The notes: generated from the sequence alone by a model not told the origin. A DNA stretch of 64,000 nt from Flammeovirgaceae bacterium UBA5585 (GCA_002425185.1 DILT01000013.1:547978-611977); one strand, 5' to 3'; positions 35,651-46,026 are shown, counted from the stretch's first letter. Numbers and translations: made by a program.

Positions 35651-38600
35651 ATGGCAGGGTTATCAAACATTAGTATTAAGCGACCGGTGCTGGCAATTGT
35701 TATGTCACTGGTTATTGTGTTGTTTGGTGTAATCGGATTTACCTACCTGGGCGTGCGTGAATTTCCGAGCGTTGATCCTCCGGTAATTTCAGTATCCACA
35801 AATTATGTAGGCGCAAATGCCGATGTGATGGAGTCGCAGATTACCGAGCCATTAGAAGATGCTATAAACGGTATTTCAGGTATCCGAACCATTACCTCCT
35901 CCAGTCGGGAAGGGCGCAGTAACATAACCGTTGAGTTTGAATTGGGTGTTGATCTTGAAGCAGCAGCGAATGACGTTCGTGATAAAGTTTCCGGAGCCAT
36001 ACGAAACCTCCCGCCCGATGTTGATCCTCCGGTGGTATCAAAAGCGGATGCAGACTCCAGCCCAATTATTTTCTTTTCTGTAGTCAGCGATAAACGCGAC
36101 TTGCTTGAACTTTCCCGCATTGCCGAAATCTATTTTAAAGAACGGCTGCAGACTATACCCGGTGTTAGTGTGGTGAACATCTGGGGACAGCGCAGGTACT
36201 CTATGCGTTTGTGGATGGATCCCATAAAGCTGGCCTCGCTTCAACTTGCACCCTCGGATATTTTACAGGCCCTGAACAGAGAAAATGTAGAGTTACCTTC
36301 AGGCCGGGTGGAGGGTGAGTCTACCGAACTCACGGTTCGCACGGTAGGCCGCCTGATTACAGAAGATGATTTTAACAATCTGATCATTAAGGAAGATGGT
36401 GATAATGTTGTTCGGTTCAATGATGTTGGCTATGCCAAGCTTGGTGCTGAAAATGACCGCACTATTTTGCGCAGAGATGGTATTCCAAGTGTAGCCCTTG
36501 CCATTGTGGCTCAACCGGGGGCCAATAACATCGATATTGCTGACCGCCTGTATAAAAGACTGGAGCAGATTAAGCGCGACCTTCCGCCCGATGTTGAGGT
36601 ATTACTGAGTTATGACTCCACTCAATACATCCGGGCCTCCATCCGCGAAGTACAGGAGACCATTATCATAGCTTTTGTGCTGGTACTCTCCATTATTTTT
36701 ATTTTTCTCCGCGATTGGCGCACAACCCTTATACCGGTTGTAACTATTCCTATTTCACTCATTGGTACATTCTTCCTGATGTATCTGCTGGGATTTACCA
36801 TTAACGTATTAACCTTATTGGGTATAGTGTTGGCCATTGGCTTGGTGGTAGATGATGCCATTGTGGTACTGGAAAACATCTATACAAAAATTGAAGACGG
36901 AGAAGAGCCAAGCGAAGCCGCTAAAAAGGGTTCAACAGAAATATACTTTGCAGTAATTTCAACAACCGTAGCCGTGGTGGCAGTTTTTCTGCCCGTTATA
37001 TTTTTGCAAGGTCTTACCGGAAAACTTTTCCGCGAATTTGGGCTTGTAGTAGCAGGTGCCGTAGTAATATCATCTTTTGTTTCCCTGTCACTTACACCCA
37101 TGATGTGTTCAAAAATCCTTAAACGGAGGCAACAACAGCCTTGGTTGTACCGGAAGACTGAGCCATTCTTTAATTGGCTTACGCAGGTCTACGCATCTTC
37201 GCTCCAGCAGTTTATGAAGTTACGTTGGATGGGATTTGTAGTGGTTTTTATCGCAGCGGGTTTAATTTATTTATTGGGATCACTCATTCCAACAGAACTG
37301 GCGCCCATGGAAGACCGTGGCGAATTCAGAATGCAGATGCAGGCACCGGAGGGTGCAACCTATGAATACATGGATCGCTATGTGTATGCCATTACAGATT
37401 CGGTGAATGGTGGCTGGATTCCAGAACGACAAGGCACCATTAGTGTAACCGCCCCGGGCTTTGCAGGAGGCGGTGTTAATTCAGGGTTCGTTCGGGTTAT
37501 GTTAACCGATGCACAACAACGCAGCCGGTCGCAACAACAGGTTGTTGATGACGTTACCAGAAAGATGCGCAACATTACCGGTGTTCGCACATTCGTAACG
37601 CAGGCGCAAACCATTGGCGACAGACGAGGAGGCCTACCGGTACAGTTTGTTATTCAGGCGCCTGAACTTGAAAATCTAAAGGAGGTGCTCCCTGAATTTG
37701 TATCTCAAGCAACAGCGAGTCCGAAATTTACCTTTGTAGATCTTGACCTGAAATTCAATAAGCCCGAAATCAACGTATCCATCAATCGCGATAAAGCCCG
37801 CAGCCTGGGCGTGAATGTATTTGATATTGCACAAACACTACAACTCGGTTTGAGTGGGTCACGTTTTGGAAATTTCATTATGGATGGAAAACAATACCAG
37901 ATCATCGGCCAGGTAGAAAGGCAAAATCGTAACGAACCACTGGATTTAAAAACACTTTACGTCAAGAACAGACGGGGAGAGCTTATTCAATTAGATAACC
38001 TGGTTACCATGAGTGAGCAGAGCAGCCCTCCGCAACTCTATCGGTTCAACCGCTACTCCTCAGCAAAGGTAAGTGCGCAGTTGGCTACAGGCGTATCACT
38101 TGGTGAAGGTATAGAAGAAATGAGACGAATTGCTAAAGAGGTATTGGACGAGACATACAGTACCAGCCTGGATGGCACCTCGCGCGAATTTGCAGAAAGT
38201 TCATCTACAATCTACCAGGCTTTTTTAATAGCATTGGCCATTATTTACCTGGTGCTGGCGGGTCAGTTTGAAAGCTTCCGCGATCCGTTTATCATCATGT
38301 TTACGGTGCCGCTGGCGTTGGCCGGTGCACTCCTTTCGCTTTGGTATTTCGATCAGACGCTGAATGTATTCAGTCAAATTGGAATTATCATGCTGATTGG
38401 TTTGGTAACAAAAAATGGAATTTTGATTGTGGAATTTGCCAACCAGCGGAAGGAGCAGGGCATGCAGAAGTTGCAAGCCGTTATAGATGCAGCAGAATCG
38501 CGGTTCCGTCCGATTATTATGACCAGCATGTCAACTATTCTGGGTATACTGCCCATAGCCTTGGCCCTGGGTGCTGGCTCTGAAAGCAGGGTATCGATGG

Positions 38601-38707
38601 GTATAGCAGTAATAGGTGGTTTATTGTTTGCAACCGTGCTTACACTTTATGTTATCCCGGCTATCTACTCGTATTTTAGCAGCAAACAAGCGGGAACTAC
38701 CAGTTAA
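35651..38707 (+). CDS. RND efflux pump, inner membrane subunit (AcrB/HAE1 type)
   Basis: The 1018-aa protein has the 12-TM RND layout. TM1 opens SIKRPVLAIVMSLVIVLFG; the porter domain has FPSVDPPVISVSTNYVGANA and VSKADADSSPIIF. TM4 carries the proton-relay acidic residues (LAIGLVVDDAIVVLENI); the second half ends in GLVTKNGILIVEFANQ and PIIMTSMSTILGILPIAL. It is a proton-driven trimeric exporter; substrates (drugs, dyes, detergents) cannot be read from sequence. Confidence 0.95.
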   Translation: MAGLSNISIKRPVLAIVMSLVIVLFGVIGFTYLGVREFPSVDPPVISVSTNYVGANADVMESQITEPLEDAINGISGIRTITSSSREGRSNITVEFELGVDLEAAANDVRDKVSGAIRNLPPDVDPPVVSKADADSSPIIFFSVVSDKRDLLELSRIAEIYFKERLQTIPGVSVVNIWGQRRYSMRLWMDPIKLASLQLAPSDILQALNRENVELPSGRVEGESTELTVRTVGRLITEDDFNNLIIKEDGDNVVRFNDVGYAKLGAENDRTILRRDGIPSVALAIVAQPGANNIDIADRLYKRLEQIKRDLPPDVEVLLSYDSTQYIRASIREVQETIIIAFVLVLSIIFIFLRDWRTTLIPVVTIPISLIGTFFLMYLLGFTINVLTLLGIVLAIGLVVDDAIVVLENIYTKIEDGEEPSEAAKKGSTEIYFAVISTTVAVVAVFLPVIFLQGLTGKLFREFGLVVAGAVVISSFVSLSLTPMMCSKILKRRQQQPWLYRKTEPFFNWLTQVYASSLQQFMKLRWMGFVVVFIAAGLIYLLGSLIPTELAPMEDRGEFRMQMQAPEGATYEYMDRYVYAITDSVNGGWIPERQGTISVTAPGFAGGGVNSGFVRVMLTDAQQRSRSQQQVVDDVTRKMRNITGVRTFVTQAQTIGDRRGGLPVQFVIQAPELENLKEVLPEFVSQATASPKFTFVDLDLKFNKPEINVSINRDKARSLGVNVFDIAQTLQLGLSGSRFGNFIMDGKQYQIIGQVERQNRNEPLDLKTLYVKNRRGELIQLDNLVTMSEQSSPPQLYRFNRYSSAKVSAQLATGVSLGEGIEEMRRIAKEVLDETYSTSLDGTSREFAESSSTIYQAFLIALAIIYLVLAGQFESFRDPFIIMFTVPLALAGALLSLWYFDQTLNVFSQIGIIMLIGLVTKNGILIVEFANQRKEQGMQKLQAVIDAAESRFRPIIMTSMSTILGILPIALALGAGSESRVSMGIAVIGGLLFATVLTLYVIPAIYSYFSSKQAGTTS

Positions 38708-38713
38708 GTTATC

Positions 38714-40126
38714 ATGAAGAAATTCGTACCGGTTCTTTTTTTACTGGCTAGTGCATATGGGGCATTTGCTCAGGAGTCATTAAGTCTTGCCCGCGCCATT
38801 GAACGTGGCCTTCAAAATAATTTTGATGTACAAATTCAAAAACTTGAAATAGACATTGCCACCAGAAACAACACAATTGGTCAGGCAGGCATGTTGCCAT
38901 TGATTAATCTAAACGGCAATCAAAATAATAACATCACCTACCGGCAGCCGGCTAACCCTTTTGCTGTACCCGGGCAAAACATTTCCGATAACCTTGTCGG
39001 ACAATTGGATGTGCAGTTTATTCTTTTCGATGGGTTCTTTGTGCGCATTTCAAAACGCCAGTTGGAACAATTGGAAAAAGTAAGCTATGGTAACGCTACG
39101 CTTGTTATCGAGAACACCATTCAGGCAATTATTCTCAACTATTACCTGGCATTAATGGAACGTGAGCGCACCGACTTGCGCAAAAAAGTAATGGATTTCT
39201 CCCGTGAGCGATACGACTATGTTAAACTGCGTAAAGAATTGGGTGGTGCCATTACGTTTGATGTGTTACAGGCACAAAATGATTACCTGACGGATTCTAC
39301 CAATTATCTGCTGCAAGCACTAACATACAAGAATACTATCCGTAGTCTTAATGTGCTGCTGAATGAAGAACTAAGCAAAACGTACACACTAACTGACTCG
39401 CTTACATTTGTAAATGAAGTATACTCCCTTGACGATTTGCGCAGAAAAATGACCTCTACCAATACGAATTTGCGAAACCAATACATGAACCAGGAGTTGA
39501 TGCGCCTGGCCACAAAGGCTGCCATGGCCGACCGATATCCAACAGTCACCTTCAATACAGGTCTAAATGGTTCGCTAGACAGGTTAAATGCAAATTTTGG
39601 TTCAAGGATTGGTCCGCCCCAAACCATTGGCTATGTAAATGGCGATGAGAATACACCCGTTATCAGCAACCAGCCCGGTGTTGTTCAGGTTCGCCAGACC
39701 AATGATGGTTATTCTTACGGTGCTTATGGCAACTTTACCTTACGGTATACACTTTTTAATGGCGGACAGATTAACCGCAACATCGAGAATGCAAAAGTGC
39801 GTGAACAGATAGTGCAAATGAATGTTGATCAACTGAAACTCTCACTGGAGAATGGCCTTCAGGTAACCTTTGATGAATACAATTTACGGAGACAGCTGGT
39901 TGAAATTGCCAACGTAAAGTTCAAAGCCACGGAACTAAACCTGGAGTTGGCCAATGAGCGTTACAAGAATGGTGCGCTGAGCGCAATTGATCTGCGCATT
40001 GTGCAGGAAGCTTACCAAAATGCTGCGCTAGAAAACTTGTTGGCTATTTATAACGTACTGTTCAGCAAAACAGAGCTTGTGCGGATCACCGGTGGTTTAG
40101 TGGATGAGTTTGATGCACGGCCCTAG
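38714..40126 (+). CDS. TolC-family outer membrane efflux protein
   Basis: The 470-aa protein has a signal peptide (FLLASAYGAFAQ) and two repeated OEP domains of long helices and short barrel strands, seen in SLSLARAIERGLQNNFDVQ and FTLRYTLFNGGQINRNIENA. NERYKNGALSAIDLRIVQEAYQNA is the typical second-repeat motif. It closes the tripartite efflux operon, 6 bp after the pump gene. Confidence 0.93.
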   Translation: MKKFVPVLFLLASAYGAFAQESLSLARAIERGLQNNFDVQIQKLEIDIATRNNTIGQAGMLPLINLNGNQNNNITYRQPANPFAVPGQNISDNLVGQLDVQFILFDGFFVRISKRQLEQLEKVSYGNATLVIENTIQAIILNYYLALMERERTDLRKKVMDFSRERYDYVKLRKELGGAITFDVLQAQNDYLTDSTNYLLQALTYKNTIRSLNVLLNEELSKTYTLTDSLTFVNEVYSLDDLRRKMTSTNTNLRNQYMNQELMRLATKAAMADRYPTVTFNTGLNGSLDRLNANFGSRIGPPQTIGYVNGDENTPVISNQPGVVQVRQTNDGYSYGAYGNFTLRYTLFNGGQINRNIENAKVREQIVQMNVDQLKLSLENGLQVTFDEYNLRRQLVEIANVKFKATELNLELANERYKNGALSAIDLRIVQEAYQNAALENLLAIYNVLFSKTELVRITGGLVDEFDARP

Positions 40127-40148
40127 TTGACCAAGCATTGAAAACGCG

Positions 40149-40922
40149 TCACTGATTTTCAGCCGAGACGTGCTCAACTTTTGTAATCCAAAAATTATTA
40201 TAACCCTCGCCCACCTGAATGCCCAGTTGTCCGGTAGCCAGCAATTCAAGAATAGAAAGGAAATTAAAGATCAGTGCAATGCGTGTTTGATAACGCAACA
40301 CGATATCGGTAAAGGATACCCGCTCTTTTGTAGCCACTTCATTCAGCAAGTAATTCTTTTGTTCTTCAATGGTGTACGGATATTGAATAACCTGATGAAC
40401 GGGCTTATTCTTTTCGGCTTCAAACCGTTTTAATACCTTCTCAAAAACAGTCATCAGCTTAAACAGGTCAACATCCTGAAGTTCGGCCTCCACATTACTG
40501 CTTTCAGCAAGTGCTTTTAACTCCTTCATCAGGTTACCGCGCTTTTCTTTCATCAGCTCGGTCTCTTCCATTTTATGGAAACTGTCAATAACCGATTTGT
40601 ACTTTTTGTACTCCAGTAAATGTTTTACCAGTTCTTCACGCGGGTCAATTTCATTGCCCTGTTCATCAATCTGTGGCCTCGGCAACAGCATTTTGGATTT
40701 TATCCGCATGAGGGTGGCTGCCACCAGTATAAATTCGCTGGCCACATCTACATTGAGGGTGTCTAAATGATGGAGGTAGTCCAGAAAATCGTTGGTGATT
40801 TTAGCAATGGGAATGTCGTATATATCAAGTTCATCCCGTTCAATAAAGAACAAAAGGAGGTCGAAAGGACCTTCAAACAAGGGTAGGCGAACCTCAAAAT
40901 TTTCGTGTGTTGCTATGTCCAT
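40149..40922 (-). CDS. scpA: Segregation and condensation protein A
   Basis: The 257-aa protein has the ScpA signature FEVRLPLFEGPFDLLLFFIERDELDIYDIPI near the start (shown here as a partial motif, residues about 8-38), then FILVAATLMRIKSKMLLPRP and a winged-helix end (KERVSFTDIVLRYQ). It is the kleisin subunit that joins SMC and ScpB in chromosome condensation. It is a minus-strand gene converging on the tolC-type gene; its start lies about 175 bp from dxs. Confidence 0.93.
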   Translation of the reverse strand: MDIATHENFEVRLPLFEGPFDLLLFFIERDELDIYDIPIAKITNDFLDYLHHLDTLNVDVASEFILVAATLMRIKSKMLLPRPQIDEQGNEIDPREELVKHLLEYKKYKSVIDSFHKMEETELMKEKRGNLMKELKALAESSNVEAELQDVDLFKLMTVFEKVLKRFEAEKNKPVHQVIQYPYTIEEQKNYLLNEVATKERVSFTDIVLRYQTRIALIFNFLSILELLATGQLGIQVGEGYNNFWITKVEHVSAENQ

Positions 40923-41096
40923 AGAAGTGGCAAATTTATCCTAAAAATTCATACGTTTTGGCCCACCATTGAATACCCGGCAATTATTTCACAATCGAAT
41001 GTTGGAAATATGTACTTTTATGGGATAAAGGGTTAACAGCGACCCCGTTAAACATAACGTTAACCACCTTGTTATAAGGCAATACCCGGTACCTCC

Positions 41097-43016
41097 ATGC
41101 TAATTACCCCCGGCCCTTTGTTGGCAAAAATTAACAGCCCTGATGATGTAAAGAAGCTTGATCAGGCGCAATTGGTTCAACTTTGTGATGAGTTGAGGCA
41201 TTTCATAGTCGATAATGTATCGGTTTATGGAGGGCATTTTGGGGCAAGTCTGGGAGTGGTAGAATTAACCGTAGCGCTTCATTACGTTTTCAATACCCCT
41301 ACCGACCAGTTGGTATGGGATGTGGGCCATCAGGCTTACGGACATAAAATCTTAACAGGTAGAAAGGAAAAATTTCACACCAACCGCCTCTACGGGGGCA
41401 TTTCCGGGTTCCCCAAGCGCAGTGAAAGCATTTTTGATACATTTGGCGTTGGGCATTCCTCTACATCTGTTTCGGCTGCTTTAGGAATGGCCGTTGCATC
41501 TAAATATCTGAAGCTGGATAGCAAACAGCACATTGCTGTTATTGGTGATGGCGCCATGACAGGCGGCATGGCTTTTGAAGGCCTAAATCATGCGGGTGTT
41601 TCAGACACCAATCTCTTGATTATCCTCAACGATAACTGCATGTCTATCGACCCCAATGTGGGCGCACTGAAGGATTATCTTACGGATATTACCACCTCGC
41701 ATACCTATAACAAACTAAAAGACGAAGTGTGGAATTTACTAGGCAAGCTATCCACCTTTGGAAAGAGTGCGCAGGAAATTGTGTCTAAGGTTGAGAATGG
41801 CATCAAGTCAACTCTGCTCAGTCAAAGTAATCTGTTTGAGTCTCTCAATCTTCGGTATTTTGGTCCGGTAGATGGACACGATGTCAATCACCTGGTACAT
41901 ATACTCAATGATTTAAGGGACATTAAAGGCCCGAAGATTTTGCATTGTGTTACTGTAAAAGGAAAGGGGTATGGTCCTGCGGAAAAAGGAAATGCAACCA
42001 CCTGGCACGCTCCGGGAACTTTTGATAAAATCACCGGGGAAATTCACAAAAAAGTTCATGAAAAGCCCCAGCCGCCTAAGTATCAGGATGTGTTTGGACA
42101 TACACTGGTGGAGTTAGCCAGGCAAAACGATAAAATTGTTGGTATTACTCCGGCCATGCCCTCCGGGTCATCCATGAATATCATGATGAAGGAAATGCCT
42201 GAGCGCGCCTTTGATGTGGGTATTGCTGAGCAGCATGCGGTAACATTTTCCGCAGGCTTGGCAACGCAGGGAATAATTCCTTTCTGCAATATTTACAGTT
42301 CGTTCATGCAACGCGCCTACGATCAGGTAGTGCATGATGTTTGTATCCAAAACCTTCCGGTCAATTTCTGTTTGGACAGGGCAGGTTTTGCCGGAGCTGA
42401 TGGCCCCACCCACCATGGGGCTTATGATATTGCTTACTTCCGGTGCTTACCCAACATGATAGTCTCTGCGCCAATGAATGAGCAGGAACTTCGCAACCTG
42501 ATGTATACCGCCTCTTTACCACGCACCGAAAAAGCATTTTCCATCCGTTATCCACGAGGGCAGGGTGTTATGCCTGAGTGGAGAACTCCACTGGAAGAAA
42601 TTGAAATAGGAAAGGGCAGAAAGCTTCGTGATGGGGATGATGTTGCTATACTGACGATAGGCCATATCGGAAACTATGCTGTTGAGGTTTGTGATCGGCT
42701 GGAAAAGCAAGGTATCAGGGTAGGTCATTTTGATATGCGATTTGTAAAGCCACTGGATGCGCAACTTCTGCACGAAATATTTTCTTCCTATCGTAAAGTA
42801 ATAACGGTGGAGGATGGCTGTGTACAAGGAGGCTTTGGAAGTGCCGTACTTGAGTTCATGGCCGATAATAATTACCAGGCTGAGGTAAGACGGCTGGGCA
42901 TTCCGGATGATGTGATTGAACACGGTGAGCAGTTGGAACTGCAACGCGATTGCGGCTTTGATGCCGGGCATATCGAAAAAACCGTACTTAGCCTGTTAGA
43001 ACCGGTTAGTAAATAA
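41097..43016 (+). CDS. dxs: 1-deoxy-D-xylulose-5-phosphate synthase
   Basis: The 639-aa TPP enzyme condenses pyruvate and glyceraldehyde-3-P as the entry to the MEP isoprenoid pathway. It shows VWDVGHQAYGHKILTGRK, the TPP motif GDGAMTGGMAFEGLNHAG, NDNCMSIDPNVG, the pyrimidine-domain DVGIAEQHAVTFSAGLA and GPTHHGAYDIAYFR. The transketolase C-terminal domain is complete. A promoter could not be assigned with confidence upstream. Confidence 0.96.
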   Translation: MLITPGPLLAKINSPDDVKKLDQAQLVQLCDELRHFIVDNVSVYGGHFGASLGVVELTVALHYVFNTPTDQLVWDVGHQAYGHKILTGRKEKFHTNRLYGGISGFPKRSESIFDTFGVGHSSTSVSAALGMAVASKYLKLDSKQHIAVIGDGAMTGGMAFEGLNHAGVSDTNLLIILNDNCMSIDPNVGALKDYLTDITTSHTYNKLKDEVWNLLGKLSTFGKSAQEIVSKVENGIKSTLLSQSNLFESLNLRYFGPVDGHDVNHLVHILNDLRDIKGPKILHCVTVKGKGYGPAEKGNATTWHAPGTFDKITGEIHKKVHEKPQPPKYQDVFGHTLVELARQNDKIVGITPAMPSGSSMNIMMKEMPERAFDVGIAEQHAVTFSAGLATQGIIPFCNIYSSFMQRAYDQVVHDVCIQNLPVNFCLDRAGFAGADGPTHHGAYDIAYFRCLPNMIVSAPMNEQELRNLMYTASLPRTEKAFSIRYPRGQGVMPEWRTPLEEIEIGKGRKLRDGDDVAILTIGHIGNYAVEVCDRLEKQGIRVGHFDMRFVKPLDAQLLHEIFSSYRKVITVEDGCVQGGFGSAVLEFMADNNYQAEVRRLGIPDDVIEHGEQLELQRDCGFDAGHIEKTVLSLLEPVSK

Positions 43017-43024
43017 AGCGGGCC

Positions 43025-43807
43025 GTGGCGGCTATTCATTACGCGGAAAAAGGCCAGGGCTTCCCCATCATTTTAATCCATGGCTTTTGTGAGAATCATT
43101 TCATCTGGGAAGAGGTTACTCCCCATCTCTCACGTGAGTTTCGGGTTATCGCTATTGACTTACCAGGTTTTGGTAAAAGCAAACCGATTAAAGCACCACA
43201 CAGCATTGACGATGTGGCGCATGCTATACTTGACTTTATTTCGAATGACTTGAAATTGGATTCATGTATAGTTTTAGGGCATAGCCTGGGCGGATATGTT
43301 GTGTTGGCCATGGCTGATTTACAGGAAAATTTATTTGCAGGCATAGGTTTAATTCACTCAACAGCCAATGCCGATTTGCCCGAACGCAAAGTTGCCCGCA
43401 ATAAGGTAATCGAGTTTGTTTCTACCCATGGTGTAATCCCCTTTGTCCAGTCATTTATCCCTCCTCTTTTCTTTAACCAGACCAGCCCAACGGTCGACCG
43501 CACAGTTGAACGTGCAGCCAGTACACCACGGGCTACGTTACTATCCTATACCGAGGCCATGCGCGACAGGCCCGATCGAAACCATGTACTTAAGAGGTTT
43601 ACCAGACCCGTTCTTTTTCTGGCCGGAAAACACGACACCATTATACCGCTGGAAACAGTTCAAATACAATCTTTACGCCCCCATGTTCTGGTACTGGAGA
43701 AGTCGGCACATATGGGCATGTTAGAGCAAGTCAATGAAACCTCCGAAGCTATCCTATCGTTCGTTCGACTCACCAAGGGACCTGGAATTAGGCCGGAGAG
43801 GGACTAA
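43025..43807 (+). CDS. Alpha/beta hydrolase
   Basis: The 260-aa protein has the fold motifs: oxyanion region ILIHGFCENHFIW, nucleophile elbow GHSLGGYV, an acid in AGKHDTIIPL and the histidine in SAHMGMLEQ. The start is a GTG 8 bp after the dxs stop, and no ATG lies near. Length and motifs fit MhpC/BioH-like esterases; the substrate is not predictable. Coupled to dxs. Confidence 0.85.
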   Translation: MAAIHYAEKGQGFPIILIHGFCENHFIWEEVTPHLSREFRVIAIDLPGFGKSKPIKAPHSIDDVAHAILDFISNDLKLDSCIVLGHSLGGYVVLAMADLQENLFAGIGLIHSTANADLPERKVARNKVIEFVSTHGVIPFVQSFIPPLFFNQTSPTVDRTVERAASTPRATLLSYTEAMRDRPDRNHVLKRFTRPVLFLAGKHDTIIPLETVQIQSLRPHVLVLEKSAHMGMLEQVNETSEAILSFVRLTKGPGIRPERD

Positions 43808-43907
43808 TTGATATGTTTTTTTGATTTTTTAGCGAAAAGTATACTAAATTGAGCATCCTATTTCTAAATAGCGTTTACGTATGTTAGGTTAAAAGAATTC
43901 AGGATTT

Positions 43908-43915
43908 TATATTTG
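43908..43915 (+). promoter_or_regulatory. TATATTTG (-7 element)
   Basis: A perfect TAnnTTTG lies 31 bp before the ATG at 43946. No clear -33 TTG is seen (GTTAGG lies in that place). Confidence 0.4.
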
Positions 43916-43945
43916 CTTTGTAACCCTTAAAACCAAACCAATAGT

Positions 43946-44689
43946 ATGGAACCCATAATTGCGCAATACGAACCTTGGAACAGGATGGCCGAATACATTG
44001 CCTACGGCTGCTGGGCATTGGCTATCTTGGTTGTTTTGTGGCTTCTGGTAAAGCTAGCGACAACCAGCGATCCAAAGGAAAAGTACGATTACATAAGTCG
44101 CAACGAAATCAAGCTTTTATGGATTGCCTCCGTCATTTTGATTGTCGGATGCTGCTTTTATGCCAATGCCAATATTGAGGAGTTAAACGCAATTCTCATT
44201 TTTGTAAGGGTATTCACCACGGTTTCCATGGGGCTTATCGCAGCTTTAATTGTTCAAAATCTGCTCAAATTTTACTATCCGTTCTATATTGAAAAGCGCC
44301 TGAAGGTTCTCCGCTATAAGCCCCGGATTTCTCCCAAAACCGGTCGCGCCATGAAGTTATTGAGCGAAGAAGAAGAAGATACTTACCTGGATGAAGGTAT
44401 GCAGGCGGAAGAAAATATATTTTCAACCGACTACGATGTGTGGAAAGATGAGGAGAGTGGCTACATAAAGATTGAAAAATATTCAGGTCACCTGCATGCG
44501 TTGGAGTGCCCAGAGTGTAACTATCAAACCTTTAAAGTAGTGAAGGAAGAGATTTTGAAAACACCTACTCCTGCCGAGGAAGGAGAACTTTTGAAGCACT
44601 ACACGTGCGGTTACTGTGGCTATAAAGCCAAGAAAACAGTTACACTTAAAGCATCAACTAAATTTGAAGAAACAGCAGCTACTGCTTGA
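43946..44689 (+). CDS. Membrane protein with C-terminal zinc-ribbon-like motif
   Basis: The 247-aa protein has three TM helices in its first 120 residues and a cytoplasmic tail. The tail holds two CxxC pairs, LECPECNYQ and YTCGYCGYK, separated by about 35 residues, which suggests a zinc ribbon. Acidic and helical stretches lie between. I do not recognise a named family; it looks like a lineage-conserved protein. It is a single gene with a terminator 22 bp downstream. Confidence 0.72.
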   Translation: MEPIIAQYEPWNRMAEYIAYGCWALAILVVLWLLVKLATTSDPKEKYDYISRNEIKLLWIASVILIVGCCFYANANIEELNAILIFVRVFTTVSMGLIAALIVQNLLKFYYPFYIEKRLKVLRYKPRISPKTGRAMKLLSEEEEDTYLDEGMQAEENIFSTDYDVWKDEESGYIKIEKYSGHLHALECPECNYQTFKVVKEEILKTPTPAEEGELLKHYTCGYCGYKAKKTVTLKASTKFEETAATA

Positions 44690-44711
44690 TACAAACATTA
44701 GCGAAAAAATT

Positions 44712-44741
44712 AAGCCTTCCGAATTACGGAGGGCTTTTTTT
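44712..44741. terminator. Bidirectional rho-independent terminator
   Basis: AGCCTTCCG-AATTA-CGGAGGGCT with one G-T pair, followed by TTTTTTT on the plus strand and by TTAATTTTTT on the minus strand. It separates the convergent genes ending at 44689 (plus) and 44740 (minus). Confidence 0.88.
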
Positions 44742-45006
44742 ATTGTCTTTCCTGAATAATAGCTACCGGAAGACGGATTTGATCGTAATAGAATTTCATC
44801 CGCGAATGCGTAGAGTCAAGCAGTAAAATTTTTTCAATGCTGGCATGTTTGTGATTGACAAACACCTCTACGTACTCCTTCCCCAATAAATACAAATTGA
44901 TTTTGTAGTTGTAGTAGCGAATCGCCATGATGAACGTACCACGCTCATAGAGAGTAGTAACTTTTTGATCGAGGGTGTATGTTTTAAATTCAGACCACGT
45001 GATCAT
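44740..45006 (-). CDS. Small conserved hypothetical protein
   Basis: The 88-aa soluble protein is mixed alpha/beta, starting MITWSEFKTYTLDQKVTTLYERG. Tyr-rich strands (IRYYNYKINLYLLGKEYVEVFVNH) and an acidic-basic end follow. No signal peptide, no TM. Its terminator is shared with the convergent gene. Similar short proteins occur in Cytophagales by recollection; function unknown. Confidence 0.6.
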   Translation of the reverse strand: MITWSEFKTYTLDQKVTTLYERGTFIMAIRYYNYKINLYLLGKEYVEVFVNHKHASIEKILLLDSTHSRMKFYYDQIRLPVAIIQERQ

Positions 45007-45062
45007 GAATTAAACTTATGGAAAATAATCCCCCCTTCAAAAATGAAATGAAGAATTTATGG

Positions 45063-45992
45063 TTAGGATCTGTTTGGAGTAATACTGGTTGCCTTGTCTA
45101 AGGCTTTTATTGCCCGGACAATTACTTCAACACTGCGGTGATAAAAATCCTGATTTACTTTTTCAAAATCATCCGTGGGCCGGTGGTAATCTTCATGATC
45201 TTCAACGCCAAAGTAAATGAATGGAACACCCTTCTTGTGAAAATTCATGTGATCCGACTGACTGGTCCAGTCATCTCTGCCGGAGCCTGGTTGGTCATGA
45301 CCAAGCCGTAATGCGATGTTGTCAGGAAGCTTAAAACTTTCCAGTGGTTTTTTAAGTTGAGGATAATGCGCGGTGCCGCAGGCATAGAGTTCATTTTTAA
45401 CACTTCGGCTTACCATATCCAGGTTTACATTGAGCACGATCTTTTCTTTTTGCAAATCAATGTTGTTTACAAAGTGTGCCGAACCGCGAAGGCCCATTTC
45501 TTCTGCATCAAAAAAGGCGAGGATGATACGGTGTTCGGGTTTATTTTTTTGGAAATATTCTGCTATCGCCAGGAGTGCAGCTGTACCGGAGGCATTATCA
45601 TCAGCACCGTTATAGAGGGCGTTTCCGAGCACGCCCAGATGATCGTGGTGTGCGCTTACAACTATGGTTTCTTTTTTCGTTCCCTCAATAACAGCAAGCA
45701 CATTGTTGCCGTTTCCGGATTGTGCCTGACCAAAGGATTGTGTGATTGAAAAAGACTGAACATATTCCTTAGCGAACAGCGGACGAATGTTCAATTGTTT
45801 TAATCGTTCGGTGATAAACTGCCGGGCTTTGGCGTTACCGGTTGATCCGACCCTTCGCCCTTCCAGGCTATCGGAAGAAAGTATTTTTAAATCATTGGAA
45901 AGCCTTGATGGATTAAAGGAGAACTGAGCAAGTCCAGCGTGAACAATACAGATAAGAAAAATCGTAAAACTCCTCACAGCGTACATCTTCAT
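45063..45992 (-). CDS. M28-family zinc aminopeptidase, secreted
   Basis: The 309-aa protein begins with a signal peptide (MKMYAVRSFTIFLICIVHAGLAQ). It keeps the zinc ligands of M28 peptidases: HHDHLG, GADDNASG, DAEEMGLRG, NLDMVSR and SDHMNFHKKG. It should remove N-terminal residues from peptides in the periplasm or outside. ATG 45986 is an alternative start. The longer frame (to 46100) reads through the tRNA-His gene and is rejected. The tRNA terminator's U-tract overlaps the first codon. Confidence 0.9.
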   Translation of the reverse strand: MKMYAVRSFTIFLICIVHAGLAQFSFNPSRLSNDLKILSSDSLEGRRVGSTGNAKARQFITERLKQLNIRPLFAKEYVQSFSITQSFGQAQSGNGNNVLAVIEGTKKETIVVSAHHDHLGVLGNALYNGADDNASGTAALLAIAEYFQKNKPEHRIILAFFDAEEMGLRGSAHFVNNIDLQKEKIVLNVNLDMVSRSVKNELYACGTAHYPQLKKPLESFKLPDNIALRLGHDQPGSGRDDWTSQSDHMNFHKKGVPFIYFGVEDHEDYHRPTDDFEKVNQDFYHRSVEVIVRAIKALDKATSITPNRS

Positions 45993-46019
45993 AAAATCAA
46001 AAAGCCCCTTTTGGGGCTT
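45990..46019 (-). terminator. Terminator of the tRNA-His transcript
   Basis: On the minus strand AAGCCCC-AAAA-GGGGCTT then TTTGATTTT (46019 down to about 45990). The U-tract reaches the M28 ATG at 45992, so initiation of that gene sits on the terminator tail. Confidence 0.85.
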
Positions 46020-46026
46020 AGCGTTG